This document shows positions 36,597 to 48,400 of a stretch of DNA of 64,000 bases, one piece after another (position 1 is the first letter of the stretch; each line of letters starts with the position of its first letter). Made by a program: the position numbers and the translations under genes. Location: the NCBI GenBank assembly GCA_963744735.1, contig CAVUVH010000034.1, positions 372,001 to 436,000 of the forward strand. The letters are read 5' to 3'. The notes beneath the pieces were generated by a model. That model ran no database searches. It was not told the origin of the DNA and was given only the letters and a program-made list of their open reading frames with translations. Origin of the DNA: RPQJ01 sp963744735. GTDB taxonomy: Bacteria; Pseudomonadota; Gammaproteobacteria; Steroidobacterales; Steroidobacteraceae.

Positions 36597-37306
36597 CTAG
36601 GCCATGATGCCCAGATAGGTTTCACGGTCGGTCGCGAAGCACTCGCAGGCCGCGCGCTCGAGACCGCGGCGATCAATGATCGTGACGTCGCCACGCCGAT
36701 ACCGAATGAGCTTGCGCTGCTGCAGGAAACCGGCTGCCCGGGTCACGCCGGCACGGCGCACGCCAAGGATGCAGGCAAGGAACTCGTGCGTCACGTGGAA
36801 GCTGGCAGAGTGAGCGCGGTCCATGGTCATCAGCAGCCAGCGCGCAAGTCGCGCCTCGACGAAATGGAATCGAGTGCAGGCCGCCGTCTGGGCCAGCTGG
36901 CACATCACGACGTGTATGTAGAGCTTCAGCCCCCGTTGCAACGCGGGACTGTGCTTGAGCTCGCGGCGAAACGGAATTGACTTCCATTCTCCAGGCCGGA
37001 CCCGCGCCCTGCACAAGCGCAAGCGAGGGAGAGATGTCCACGCCGAGAGCGATCGCAGTGCCCAGCATGCCTTCGTTGCCGACCAGGCCGATTTCGAGTC
37101 GATCGTTGTCCACCGATCGGCGTGATCAATGAGACAAAGCTGCCGGTGGGGAAGTAGACGTGGCGAATCTGCGCCCCCGCTCGATAGATCACTTCGGTGA
37201 GCGCGAGTTCGACGGGTGTGCAGCCTGCCAGCAGGTGGCGACGGTCCCGGTCGGGCAGGCGTGCCAGCAACAGGTTGTCTGCCGATACCCACTGCAACTT
37301 TGGCAT
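36597..37306 (-). CDS. Crp/Fnr-family transcriptional regulator (frame broken twice)
   Basis: Cyclic-nucleotide-binding-like domain with LARLPDRDRRHLLAGCTPVE, YFPTGSFVSLITPIGG and GLVGNEGMLGTAIALGVDIS, a dimer helix, and a winged helix-turn-helix FLACILGVRRAGVTRAAGFL. Frame changes are near 37105 and 36975. This subgroup (with the NEGMLG motif but no Fnr cysteines) often controls stress or membrane genes in proteobacteria. It is divergent from the BON lipoprotein gene, which with its neighbours may be its regulon. The ligand is unknown. Confidence 0.8.
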
Positions 37307-37554
37307 GTCGGATCCAGTCGATCACGTGCGTTGGCGTCATCCTGAGGGGGCAGCCTGGCCAGTTAGCACATCGCCGTCTGTTCGGTGGAGCACTCACGGG
37401 CGGAAGTGAGGCTGCAGAACCCCGGGGGACAGCAGCACGAGGCGTCCGCCGATGAGCGAATGCTGCGACCTGACGCTTGGTTCGGCACCGCACCGACCCG
37501 TCACTGGGAAAGCCCCAGGATCGGCACGTGATTTTTCACCGCAGGAGATTCAAA

Positions 37555-37869
37555 TTGAAAATTCTAACCACAGTAGTGGCGGCCGCCATGGCATTGACAC
37601 TGGTCACCGCAGCCGGCTGCGCAGTCACTCGCGGCCAACAGACAGCCGGCGCCTACGTCGACGACACCGCAATCACCGCGACCGTGAAGACCCGGATGCT
37701 GGAAAGCGAAGATGTCGCTGGCACGTCGATTACCGTGGAGACGCTGAACGGCACAGTGTTGCTCTCTGGATTCGCGAAGAGCCAGAAAGAGAAGTCGACA
37801 GCCGAAAGCATCGCGCGCAAAGTCGACGGCGTGAAGGCCGTCAAGAACGAGATCACCGTCCGCACCTGA
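37555..37869 (+). CDS. BON-domain lipoprotein
   Basis: TTG start with GGAG 9 bases before it. A signal peptide with lipobox (LVTAAGC, Cys22 or so) precedes one BON domain: AYVDDTAITATVKTRMLESE, then GTVLLSGFAKSQKEKS and GVKAVKNEITVRT. BON proteins bind phospholipid or peptidoglycan-associated surfaces and help envelope integrity under osmotic stress (OsmY and DolP types have two BONs; this one has a single domain). 104 residues, frame intact. Confidence 0.85.
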   Translation: MKILTTVVAAAMALTLVTAAGCAVTRGQQTAGAYVDDTAITATVKTRMLESEDVAGTSITVETLNGTVLLSGFAKSQKEKSTAESIARKVDGVKAVKNEITVRT

Positions 37870-37886
37870 GCAGACCCTGAATGTTC

Positions 37887-37921
37887 AGCGCCCTGGGTCC
37901 GCCAGCGGATTGCAGGGCGCT
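37887..37921 (+). terminator. Stem-loop after the BON gene, possible terminator
   Basis: AGCGCCCTG / CAGGGCGCT, a perfect 9-bp stem with a 17-base loop, begins 18 bases after the BON stop. Only ATTCC follows and not a clear T-run, so termination is uncertain. Confidence 0.4.
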
Positions 37922-37967
37922 ATTCCTGGGGCCTGTCCGATCCGTCATTGCGAAGCTGGAGAGTCCG

Positions 37968-38724
37968 ATGACCGAGCGCTCAGCGAAGCCCATGGCCGTT
38001 AGCATCGTTATTGCGCTGCTTGGGATCCTCGCGAGCGGTTGCGTCTGCGTCACTCACGAACCGACGACGGAGCCCGTCGTCTCGACCGCCCCGCCGGCCC
38101 GGCAGATACCCATGGTCGAGGTGCCTGCGGGCGAACGTGTCGCAGGCAGGGACAGCCATCAGCGGTGACCAGCCGGTCGAAGCACCGGAGGTGCCGGCAC
38201 CGGCAAACCCCAGGGCGTCCGCGCCTCAGGCGGAAGTAGCTCGTGACGCAAGGGCCGCGGCCCCGATGCCAGCACTGTCTGCGGAGCAGGGCCGCAAGCC
38301 AGCGCCGACGAAGCCGCCTGCTGTCATCGCCGCGACACCCACGCCTGCTCCGCGGCAGTTACCGAAGGTTGCGCCGACGCTGCCAGCCCCACCACCGATC
38401 GCGGCGCCACTGGACCTCAGTTCCCTCGAGACCCGGCTGCGACAGACCAAGGCCATAGGGGTCATGACCAAGCTGTCGCTCAAGAACCAGATCGACGACC
38501 TACTCGACCAGTTTCGCGCTTACCACAGACGACAAGGTACGACGACGATTACGGAGTTGCGGCGCGGTTTCGACATGCTGCTGCTGAAAGTGCTTTCGCT
38601 GCTGCAGGACAGCGACCCGCCGCTGGCGCGTGACATCGTCAAGTCCCGCGCGGCGATCTGGAGCATCCTCGAGAATCCACGGAAATTCGACGAGTTCAAT
38701 CGAATGGCAGGAGAGACGCCATGA
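37968..38724 (+). CDS. Lipoprotein with Pro/Ala-rich linker (frame broken once)
   Basis: The start MTERSAKPMAVSIVIALLGI leads to a lipobox LASGC. After a break near 38140 comes a long Ala/Pro-rich linker (about residues 60-150) and a helical C-terminal domain: LETRLRQTKAIGVMTKLSLK, KNQIDDLLDQFRAYHRRQG, RGFDMLLLKVLSLLQDSDPP and ENPRKFDEFNRMAGETP. No catalytic motif is seen. The linker would let the helical domain reach across the periplasm. Its stop overlaps the next start (ATGA). One extra base explains the length. The family is unknown to me. Confidence 0.6.
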
Positions 38725-38993
38725 AGATATGCGTACGGGCAATTGCCCTCGGTGTGCGTGATCGAGCGCGGTGTGCCCAGGCAATGTCGATCGCGGAGGA
38801 AGCGACATCCGGCGAAGTCCCGCTCGACAGGGATCTAACGGCCGTGATCGCCCTGCACGGCCTGCCCTGCGGGAAAGTCGTCAGTGCAACGCAGGCGGGT
38901 GAGAACGATTACATCGCCTCGTGCCAGGACGGCCATCGCTACCGGGTGTACGTCAATGCTGATGGACGGGTGGTCGTGCAGAAACGCGACTAG
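38721..38993 (+). CDS. Small protein of unknown function with a conserved C-terminal motif
   Basis: 90 residues, intact, translationally coupled to the lipoprotein before it. The C-terminal half (LHGLPCGKVVSATQAGENDY, then IASCQDGHRYRVYVNADGRV) has two cysteines and reads like a small beta-rich domain found in secreted proteins. The N terminus (MKICVRAIALGVRDRARCAQ) is not a convincing signal peptide, so an unseen frame error there is possible. No function can be assigned. Confidence 0.5.
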   Translation: MKICVRAIALGVRDRARCAQAMSIAEEATSGEVPLDRDLTAVIALHGLPCGKVVSATQAGENDYIASCQDGHRYRVYVNADGRVVVQKRD

Positions 38994-39211
38994 GGCTTGC
39001 GGCCGCCGAACAGCAACAGCGCTGCACCGATCGCGATCGCGCCCGCGCCCGCCCAGACCGGGATGTTCACCGTCTCGCGCTCTTTCAGCGACATTTCAAT
39101 CGGCCCCATTTTGACGTCGTGGGTCTGCTTCGTGTAGCTGAAGCTGCCGTAGGCGAGCCCGAGGGTACCGGCCGCGATCAAAGCCAGAGCCGCGATCCTG
39201 AAGGCGTTCAT
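38990..39211 (-). CDS. Small two-helix membrane protein
   Basis: 73 residues, intact: MNAFRIAALALIAAGTLGLA (helix 1), a soluble loop FSYTKQTHDVKMGPIEMSLK and VNIPVWAGAGAIAIGAALLL (helix 2), ending GGRKP. Similar proteins with a T-H-x-x-K-x-G-P motif are common in proteobacteria and uncharacterised. It converges with the preceding gene (4-base overlap) and leads a minus-strand group of three small envelope genes. Confidence 0.65.
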   Translation of the reverse strand: MNAFRIAALALIAAGTLGLAYGSFSYTKQTHDVKMGPIEMSLKERETVNIPVWAGAGAIAIGAALLLFGGRKP

Positions 39212-39243
39212 GTTCTCTCCCGCTGCAGACTTTCCGCCAGGCG

Positions 39244-39390
39244 CTATGCGCGTCGACCCTGGATCACGTTGATCAGAATCATGATGATCGCCAGGACCAG
39301 GAGGATGTGGATGAACCCGCCCATGGTGTAGGAGCTGACGAGCCCGAGTAGCCACAGGATGGCGAGTACGACTGCAATGGTCCACAGCAT
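39244..39390 (-). CDS. Lmo0937-family small membrane peptide
   Basis: A 48-residue peptide: MLWTIAVVLAILWLLGLVSS, YTMGGFIHILLVLAIIMILI, then NVIQGRRA. It matches the short two-segment hydrophobic family found beside stress genes in many bacteria. The TMGGFIHILLV segment is diagnostic. The frame is intact. It lies between two other small membrane or envelope genes on the same strand. Confidence 0.8.
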   Translation of the reverse strand: MLWTIAVVLAILWLLGLVSSYTMGGFIHILLVLAIIMILINVIQGRRA

Positions 39391-39430
39391 TTCACGTCTC
39401 CTTTGCGACAAGCTCGATTGACAAGGCCGA

Positions 39431-39973
39431 TCAGTCGCGATCGTTCAGGTCGGTCAACACCAGGCTGCCGTCTTTGACCGGAATCGTGCGACCGGGGGCA
39501 TGGTCCGTTCGAACCGTGCCCTCGTTGTCGCCGATGCGATAACGCACTTCGTATCCATTGGGTTTTTCCACCGAGTCGTAGACAGTTCGGCAGCGCTGCT
39601 CGACCGTCTGGGTCGTATTGCCGTCCTGCATGTGCTTCTGGACCTTGCTGCCCGCATAACCACCGGCGGCGGCACCCGCGACCGTGGCGACCGTCTGGCC
39701 GTCGCCGTCGCCGATCTGGTTGCCGAGCACGCCACCTGCCACGGCCCCGATGATCGCGCCGGTGACGCGCTTCGGATCCTTGGTGGGTGACTGGTGCGTC
39801 ACCTGCACATCGTTGCAGACCTGGCGCGGCGTCTTGACCGTGCTGGTCAGTGGCACGACGTTGAGCACTTCGGCGGAATTGCGCTGGTCCATCACCTGGT
39901 ACCCGGCGAAGGCACCGGCCGCAGTGACCGCAACGCCACCAACGACGAGTCCGGTAATCAATGACTTGTTCAT
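39431..39973 (-). CDS. Glycine-zipper (17-kDa antigen-like) envelope protein
   Basis: An N-terminal signal or anchor (MNKSLITGLVVGGVAVTAAG) is followed by a soluble part and a glycine-zipper 2TM segment GAIIGAVAGGVLGNQIGDGD plus VATVAGAAAGGYAGSKVQKH. The C-terminal part (YEVRYRIGDNEGTVRTDHAP) resembles the end of Rickettsia 17-kDa-type surface proteins. Two cysteines could form a disulfide. There is no lipobox. 180 residues, intact. Probable role in the outer membrane or periplasm. Confidence 0.82.
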   Translation of the reverse strand: MNKSLITGLVVGGVAVTAAGAFAGYQVMDQRNSAEVLNVVPLTSTVKTPRQVCNDVQVTHQSPTKDPKRVTGAIIGAVAGGVLGNQIGDGDGQTVATVAGAAAGGYAGSKVQKHMQDGNTTQTVEQRCRTVYDSVEKPNGYEVRYRIGDNEGTVRTDHAPGRTIPVKDGSLVLTDLNDRD

Positions 39974-40167
39974 CTGGATTCTCCAATCGACGACACCCGT
40001 CGCACGGAGAATTCCCGAAACGGCATCGCTTGGTCGATGTCCAGCAGCCTAACCGGTCTGGCGGTGCGGTCTGTTCGGTATCGCACGGATCGACCGCGGA
40101 TCGCCTGCGGCTGCGCATGAATCCCTATGTGCTCGCGCGCACCGACGGGCTCCCGCGGCGAAGGACG

Positions 40168-41565
40168 ATGGCCGGATGGCGATACAATTCCTTTCGCAGA
40201 CTGTTGCTTGGATGCGCGGTTCTGCTGACGGGCTGCAGCTCGTTGCCCGTCATCGTGCCTGACATGGCGCCCGCGACCGCGCCGACGCAGGTCGACAGCG
40301 CCAGGGGTCCGCTCTCGCCGGCGCGCAGCCGCGCGATCATGGCGCGGCTGGAGCGCGGTGCCGACGAGACCAATATCTTCGAGCGCCACCTCGCGCTGGA
40401 GCAGGCGGTGACGGAGAGCCCGCTCGTGAGCGGCAATCGCGTCCGCCTGCTCGAGGACGGGCCGGACGACCTATCGTGCGATGTTCGCGGCAATCGAGGC
40501 GGCGCGCGACCACATCAACATGGAGACCTACATCCTCGAGGACGACGAGGTCGGCCAGCGCTTCGCCGACGCACTGATCGAGAAGCAGCGCCAGGGCGTG
40601 CAGGTGAACCTGATCTACGACAGCGTGGGCACGCTCGGCACGCCGGTCGAGTTCTTCCAGCGCCTGCGCGACAGCGGTATCCGCACGCTGGAGTTCAATC
40701 CCGTCAATCCCGGCGACGGCGAAGGCCGGCTGGGACGTGAACCAGCGCGATCACCGCAAGCTCCTGATCGTCGACGGCGAGACGGTGTTCCTCGGTGGCA
40801 TCAACATCAGCAGCGTGTACTCGGGCGGCTCGTTCACGGCTCGGCATCGAAGGCCGCCCGAGACGGGGAAGCTGCCGTGGCGGGACACCGACCTGCAGAT
40901 CGAGGGCCCGGTCGTCGCCGAGTTCCAGAAGCTGTTCCTCGAGACCTGGCGCACGCAGAAGGGCGAGCCGCTGGCACCGCGCGACTACTATCCGGCGCTG
41001 CAGCCCGCAGGGCAATGAGGTCGTGCGCGCGATCGGCAGCTCGCCCGACGACGAGTACAGCCTGATCTACGTGACGCTGCTCTCGGCGATCGGCAGCGCC
41101 GAGACGGAGATCTTGATCACCAACGCCTACTTCGTGCCTGACCCGCAGCTGCTGGCGGCGCTAAAGGCGGCGGCGGCGCGCGGCGTCGACGTACGGCTGG
41201 TCCTGCCGGGCAGCACCGATTCGGCGCTGGTGTTCCACGCCGGACGCTCCTATTACGAGCAGATGCTGCAGCGACGGCGTGATAATCTTCGAACGCCAGC
41301 GACGCGCTGATGCACGCAAAGACCGCGGTGATCGACGGCGTCTGGTCGACGGTGGGCTCGACCAACCTCGACTGGCGCAGCTTCCTGCACAACGCAGGAG
41401 GTCAACGCCGTCGTGCTCGGCACGGAGTTCGGGGACCGTATGCGCGCAGCTTTCGACAGCGACGTCGCGAAGTCCGAGCAGATCACGCTCGAGAACTGGC
41501 GACAGCGCTCGTTCGACCTGCGCGTCAAGGAGGAGTTTGCCCGCCTCTGGCAATACTGGCTGTAG
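40168..41565 (+). CDS. Phospholipase D / cardiolipin synthase-like lipoprotein (frame broken about five times)
   Basis: Two HKD (PLD) catalytic motifs: HRKLLIVDGETVFLGGINIS and HAKTAVIDGVWSTVGSTNLD, the pair needed for phosphatidyl transfer. A signal peptide with lipobox (LLGCAVLLTGCSS) suggests attachment to a membrane, unlike E. coli ClsA or ClsB. The ATG at 40168 has GAAGGA before it and gives the signal start MAGWRYNSFRRLLL; another ATG at 40117 is less likely. Breaks are near 40470, 40735, 41010, 41283 and 41398. It ends FARLWQYWL. Cardiolipin or other phospholipid synthesis is the best guess. Confidence 0.8.
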
Positions 41566-41709
41566 GCGACGTATCGCACGCTATCGGGTGGTCATCCAGC
41601 GTCGGTACGCTGACGCACAGACTGAATGCGCCTGCCGCCTACATTCGGCCTTCAGGTCGGAGCGCGAGGCCGACCACGGGCTGGCGACCGGCCGCGTCGA
41701 GGAGTTGCA

Positions 41710-42412
41710 TGGGACTGTTGACGACCGAACATGGCAGGGCGACGTACATCGCCGATTTCGTAGTCTATGCCGCTGCCGTGGCAGTCCTGGCATTGCTGCT
41801 GGCGGTCGCGGCTCCGTTCGAACGACGGACGGAGATCGCGGGACTGGCCGTGCTGGGACTCGGTGCGTGGACGCTGGCCGAATACGTCCTGCATCGCTTC
41901 GTGCTGCATGGACTGCAGCCCTTTCAGGCCTGGCACGCCGAGCATCACCGTCGCCCACAGGCGCTGATCGGCACGCCGACGGTCCTGAGTGCCGCGCTGA
42001 TCGCCCTGCTGCTGTTTCTTCCTGCGCTGGCGCTGGGCGACCTCTGGCAGGCATCCGCGCTGACATTCGGCCTGCTGACCGGGTACCTCGTCTACGCGAT
42101 AGCGCATCACGCGACGCATCACTGGCGTGCAGGGAATGACTGGACGCGAAACTCAAGCGTATCCACGCATTGCACCACTATCGAGTCGGGCCGCCCGCCT
42201 GGTTCGGCGTGACCAGCCCGATCTGGGACATCGTGTTCGGGACCTGCGGCGAGCTGGCGAATGCAAGCGGACGACGCCTGGCGGCCTCTGCCGCAGCCGC
42301 CAGTGATGCAGAAGACGTAGAAGCCTGGGAGAACGAGGGCGGTGCATCGGCATGTCGTACCGTTGTTCGGGCCCAACTCCAGCTTGCGGCCCCGCCGGGC
42401 GCTGCGACTTGA
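41710..42412 (+). CDS. Fatty acid hydroxylase / sterol desaturase superfamily membrane protein (frame broken once)
   Basis: Di-iron membrane oxygenase. The histidine boxes are visible: EYVLHRFVLHG, WHAEHHRRP, HHATHHW and HALHHYR, with four hydrophobic stretches between them. After a break near 42150 it reads FGVTSPIWDIVFGTC, the typical end of the family, and then a variable tail. The substrate is unknown (fatty acyl, carotenoid or hopanoid are possible). The stop overlaps the start of the glucan synthase gene (TGATG), so the two are co-translated. Confidence 0.8.
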
Positions 42413-45400
42413 TGCCGTTCACCGCGTACCGTCGCAAGGGGTCAACCGGCGCGTCCGCCTTCGATTCTGCAGAGGTGATCCGCGCCGAGATCTTCAGCGT
42501 CGAGCGACTTGAGCAACACGCCACGAGCCTGGCCGCTGCGCAGAGCGTCACCGCCCGGCCCCCCCGTTCGGCCTCTGACCGCGCGGCTGCGTGACAACCA
42601 CCGGGCGCTGCTCGACGCCCATCGCGCCATCGCGAAAGCGATCGGCCAGCAGAAGCGCCATCACACCCTCCGCGGAATGGCTGGTCGACAATTTTCACAT
42701 GGTCGAGGCCCAGATCCGCCAGATCCGCGATGACCTGCCGCCCGGATACTACCGGCAGCTACCGAAACTGGCCGACGGGACCGTTGGCCGGCTATCCGCG
42801 TGTGCTGGGCTTGGCATGGGCTTTTGTCGCGCATACCGACAGCCGCTTCGATACGCATTTGTTGACCAGTTTCGTCAGCGCCTACCAGCGCGAGCAACCG
42901 CTGACGATCGGCGAACTGTGGGCAATCGCCATTACGCTGCGGATCGTACTGGTGGAGAATCTGCGGCGAGCGGCAGATTCGATCGCGAGCGCGCGCGCAG
43001 TCCGGCAACAGGCCGACCTGCTGGCTGACCGGATGCTCGGCGCAGGCGGACGCCAGTGCGAACCGCTGGCACCTGCTGCGGGAGTGGGATGGCGTGGCAT
43101 TGTCGACGACATTTGCCGTCCAACTGCTGCAGCGATTGCGCGACCATGATCCGGAAGCGACACCGGCCCTGATGTGGCTGGAGGCGCGACTCGCCGCGGC
43201 GGGCACAACGGCGGACGCGGTCGTGCGCGATGAGCATCAGCGCCAGGGCGCATCGAGCGTAACGGTCCGCAATATCATCATGAGTATGCGCTCGATCTCC
43301 GCCGTCGACTGGGCGGACCTGTTCGAAGCCATGAGTCTCGTAGACGCGGTGCTGCGCGCGGACCCCGGTTTCATGCTGTCGGCTTTTCCGACCCGGGATC
43401 GCTATCGAGGGGCGATCGAGGAACTGTCGCGAGGATCGCGACTCACCGAACTGGATATCGCGCAGCGCGCCATGCAGGTCGCTAATGCTGGCGCGACGCC
43501 GCGCGAGCGCATTGCGGCTATCGCGCTGATCGGCGGGCGGCCGCAGGGCATTCGAAGCAGCCTCGGATATCGGCCAACGTTGCGCACCTGGCCTGCCCGT
43601 GTCAGCGCCGCCGTGGGAATTCGCGGCTACATCGCGGGCATCGCGCTTGCTCGCGGCTCATCTTTGATGGCGTGGCCAGTGTCGCGAACTGCTCGAAATG
43701 GGCGCCGGGACCTGGGAGCTCATCGTGCTGGCGCCGTCGGGATTTATCCTTGCCATCGACGCGGCGATGGCACTGGTGAATAGCAGCATCATCAGCCGCT
43801 TCAGCGCCACACCGCTGCCAGAGCTCGAACTGCGCAGACGGCATTGATGCGGCTCTGCGCACACTCGTAGTCGTGCCCGTCATGCTGACGACGCAGGACG
43901 CTCTCGCCGCGCATCTCGAACGACTGGAAATCCATCATCTGGCGAGCCTGGATGGCGATATCAGCTTCGCCCTGCTGTCGGACTGGACCGATGCAGCGTC
44001 CGAGCGAGTCGATGGCGATGATGCGCTGCTTGCCAGCGCGGTCGCAGGCATCAGCCGCCTGAATCAGCAGTACGGGCCGGCGCCTGCGGGTGAACGCTTC
44101 CTGCTGTTGCATCGGCGACGATCGTGGAATCCCGCACAGGGCGTCTGGATGGGGTGGGAGCGCAAGCGCGGCAAGCTGCACGAATTGAATCGCCTGCTGC
44201 GCGGTGCCATCGACACCAGTTTCATAGCGGTGGACGGCAAGCCGCCCACTGTGCCGAGCGGCGTGCGCTATGTCGTCACGCTCGACGCCGATACACGCCT
44301 GCCCCGCGACGCGGTGCGCCGCATGGTCGGCAAAATGGCGCATCCACTGAACACGCCGCGGTTCGACGGCCACAGTGGACGCGTCGTCGAGGGCTACGCG
44401 GTACTGCAACCGCGCATTGCATCGTCGTTACCGCTGGGCTTCGAAGGCTCGCATTATCAGCGCCTCGTTTCTGGCGCGGGTGGCATCGACCCCTATGCCT
44501 CGGCCGTGTCTGACATATACCAGGACCTGTGCGGCGAAGGGTCGTACGTCGGCAAGGGTATTTATGACGTCGACGCTTTCGAAGCGGCACTTGCCGGCCG
44601 CGTTGCAGAAAACACGCTGTTCAGCCACGACCTGTTCGAAGGAATATTCGCCCGTGCGGGACTCGCTTCGGACATCGAACTGGTGGACGAGTATCCCACG
44701 CGTTATGCGCTGCCGCGGCTCGCTCACATCGTTGGGCACGCGGCGACTGGCAGTTATTGCCGTGGGTGTTCGGCTGCGGTTCCGCGGGCATCGCCCGCTG
44801 CCGCAAGTCCATTCCACTGCTGGGCCGGTGGAAGATGTTCGACAACCTGCGGCGGACACTGGTTGCGCCGGCGAGCGTGCTGACCCTGTCGGTCGCGTGG
44901 ACCCTGCCGCTGCACTCCGCCGCGATCTGGACAGCGTTCGTCATTGTGATGCTCGCAATTCCGACCCTGCCGCCGTTGCTGGCCGGAATCATTCCCTTTC
45001 ACCGCCGCATCGCCTGGCGGAGTCATTTCCACGCTGTCCTGGCGGACGCGCAACTCGCTCTGACGCCGGACCGCATTGCTGCTGCGTTGCTGGCACACCA
45101 GGCATGGTTGATGTGCGATGCGATCGGGCGGACACTGTTCCGGCTGTTCGTGAGCCGACGCAACCTGCTCGAATGGGTCACTGCGCAGGAGCAGAATGAT
45201 CGGCGTCCCGACGCGCTGGGCTACTTTCACCAGATGGCGGGCGGCGTGGTCATCGGCGCCGTGGTGATGGCGCTCGCCGCGACGGGTCAGGTCAGGATTG
45301 TACTTGCGGTGCCGTTTGCGCTGCTGTGGATACTGTCACCGGTGTGGCTTCCTGGTTGAGCCAGCCGTCGCAGGTTGTGGACTCCCAGCCCATATCCGAT

Positions 45401-48400
45401 GCCGACGCCCGCGCGCTGCGCCTCGTCGCGCGCCGCGCGTGGCGCTACTTCGAGACATTCGTGACTGCGGCGGACAACATGCTGCCGCCGGACAATTTCC
45501 AGGAGAAGCCGCAGCCGGTGCTGGCCCACCGCACTTCGCCCACCAACCTCGGACTGTACCTGCTATCGATCGTCACTGCTCGCGATCTCGGCTGGGCCGG
45601 CACGCTCGATACGGTCGAGCGATTGGAGTCGACGCTGGCCGCGATGAACCGTTTGGAGCGATGTCGCGGGCATTTCTACAACTGGTACGACACGCAGGAT
45701 CTCAGGCCGCTCGAGCCAAAGTACATCTCGTCCGTCGACAGCGGCAACCTGGCGGCGCACCTGCTCACACTGGCGAACGCCTGCGAAGGCATGTGCGACG
45801 GCAGAGCCGCCGACGCAGCAGTACTGGCGGGCATGGCGATCGCGTCGACAGCATCGCGCTGGCGACGGCAGATCGCTGAGCGCGGCCCGTGGACAAGAGC
45901 GACTCGTGGACGCAGATCGCACGATGCTCGACGCGATGGCATCAGCTGGCGCAATGCCCGTCGCAATGCCCTCGCGACTCGCTGACAAGCCTGGCCGCGC
46001 TCGCAACCCGGCCGCCGCAGTCATCGAGTGCGCGGCGCGGTTGTCGGGCGACGAGAGCGATGAGGCCGGCGCGAGACGGCCGTCTGGGCCAGGGCCACGC
46101 TGCGCACGATCGAGAGCCACCAGCGCGATATCACGCCGCGTCTGCTGGCGACTCGACACCTTGAAACAACGTCTCCACGCGCTGGCCGCGACGTCGCGCA
46201 GCATGGCCGCCGCGATGCGTTTCGACTTTCTCTTCGATCCGGAGCGCAAGCTGCTTTCGATCGGCTATCGCGTCCTCGAGGGCAGTCTCGACCCCAGTTG
46301 CTACGACCTGCTGGCATCCGAAGCGCGACTGGCCAGCTTCGTGGCGATCGCCAACGGCGATGTGCCGGCGCGTCATTGGTTCCGCCTCGGGCGCGCCGTG
46401 ATCCGCATCAGCCACGGTGCAGCCCTGATTTCGTGGTCGGGATCGATGTTCGAGTACCTGATGCCGTCGCTCGTCATGCGCGCGCCCACCGGCAGCCTGC
46501 TCGAGCAGACCAATCGCCTGATCGTCGGCCGTCAGCAGGCCTATGGCAGGAAGCTGGGCGTGCCCTGGGGTATCTCGGAATCGGCCTACAACGCGCGCGA
46601 CCTGGAACGGACCTACCAGTACTCCAGTTTCGGCGTGCCTGGCCTCGGCCTGAAACGCGGTCTCGGCGAGAATGTGGTGGTCGCGCCCTACGCAACCGCA
46701 CTGGCCGCGATGGTGGATCCACACGCTGCAGTGCTCAATTTCGCCAGGCTGAGCGGCATCCAGGCACGGGCCGGTACGGCTTCTACGAGGCACTGGATTA
46801 CACCCCACGACGCCTGCCGGAGGGGGAGTCGTTCGCCATCGTGCGCGCCTATATGGCGCACCACCAGGGTATGACGATCGTAGCCCTGGCCAACACCCTG
46901 CTCGACGGCTTGATGCGCAGGCGTTTCCACGCCGAGCCCCGCATCCAGGCAACAGAACTGCTGTTGCAGGAAAGGACGCCGCGCGAAGTTGCAGCGCCGC
47001 TGGCGAGCGTTCCGGAAAGTGGCAGCTCGGAGTGGTCGGAAGTCATGCCGGCGCTGCCGCGCGATGATCGACACGCCGCACCACGCCACACCCCGCACGC
47101 GCGTGCTGTCGAACGGGCGCTACGCCGTGATGCTCACGGCCGCCGGCTCCGGCTACAGCCACTGGGGCGACCTGGCGATCACGCGCTGGGCGCGGCGATG
47201 TCACCTGTGACGACTCGGGGTCGTATATTTTCCTGCGCGATGTCAGCAGCGGCAAGGTCTGGTCCGCTGGCTATCAACCGAGCGCCATCGAGCCCGATGT
47301 CTACGAAGTCAGGTTCAGCGAGCACCGTGCGGAGTTCATGCGCCGCGACGGCGACCTGATCACGACGCTGGACGTGGTCGTGTCAGCCGAGTGTGACGCA
47401 GAAGTGCGCCGCGTGAGCCTCATGAATATGGGCGATCGCGAACTCGACCATCGAACTGTCCTCGTATGCCGAAATCGTGCTGGCGCCGCGAGCTGCCGAC
47501 GAAGCGCACCCGGCATTTTCCAAGCTCTTCGTGGTAGACCGAGTACGTGGCATCGATCGGCGCCATTCTGGCAACGCGGCGACGGCGCTCACCACAGGAA
47601 GCGGAGGTGTGGGCCGCGCATCTCGCGGTGGTCGAGGGCGAATGCGTTGGGTCAGGTAGTTTCGAAACTGATCGTGCTCGCTTTGTCGGTCGCGGGCGAC
47701 AACTGCGCTCGCCGCTCGCGACCGCAGGCGGCCCCGTGCAGGCAGGCGCCGCCGGCACCGTGCTCGATCCGATCTTCAGCCTGACGCGCTGTGTGCGGCT
47801 GGCGCCGGGGGCCACTGCGCGCGTTGCATTCTGGACGCTGGTGGCGCCTTCACGCGACGACAGTCCTCGACCTGGTGGACCAGCATCGCGATGCCCCGGC
47901 CTTCGACCGCGCCGCCACCCTCGCCTGGACGCAGGGGCAGGTGGAACTACACCACCTGGGCATCACCAGCGAGGAGGCCATGCTGTTCCAGCGCTTGCCG
48001 GACACATTCTTTACAACGATGCCACGCTGCGGCCGTCATCCGAAGTGCTGCGGCGGCGCAACGGCGGGCAAGCCGCACTCTGGGTCCACGGAATTTCCGG
48101 CGATCTGCCGATAGTACTGGTGCGCATCGACGATACGGACGATCTCGGCATCGTGCGACAATTACTGCGCGCATTCGAGTACTGGCGATTGAAGCAGCTC
48201 AACGTCGATCTCGTGATCCTGAACGAGCGCTGTCGTCGTATGTGCAGGAATTGCAGACGGCGCTGGAAACGCTGTCCCGCGCCGGCTTGTCACGCCCCCG
48301 CATCCACGGTGAAGCCTGCGCGGAGGCATATTCATTCTGCGCTCCGATATCATCCCGGGTGAAACGCGACTGGCATTGCTGGCTGCGGCGCGCGCCGTGC

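Noticed and set aside
39500..40052. Plus-strand open frames across the glycine-zipper gene
   Set aside because: They are antisense to a clear envelope protein with a signal sequence and glycine zipper.
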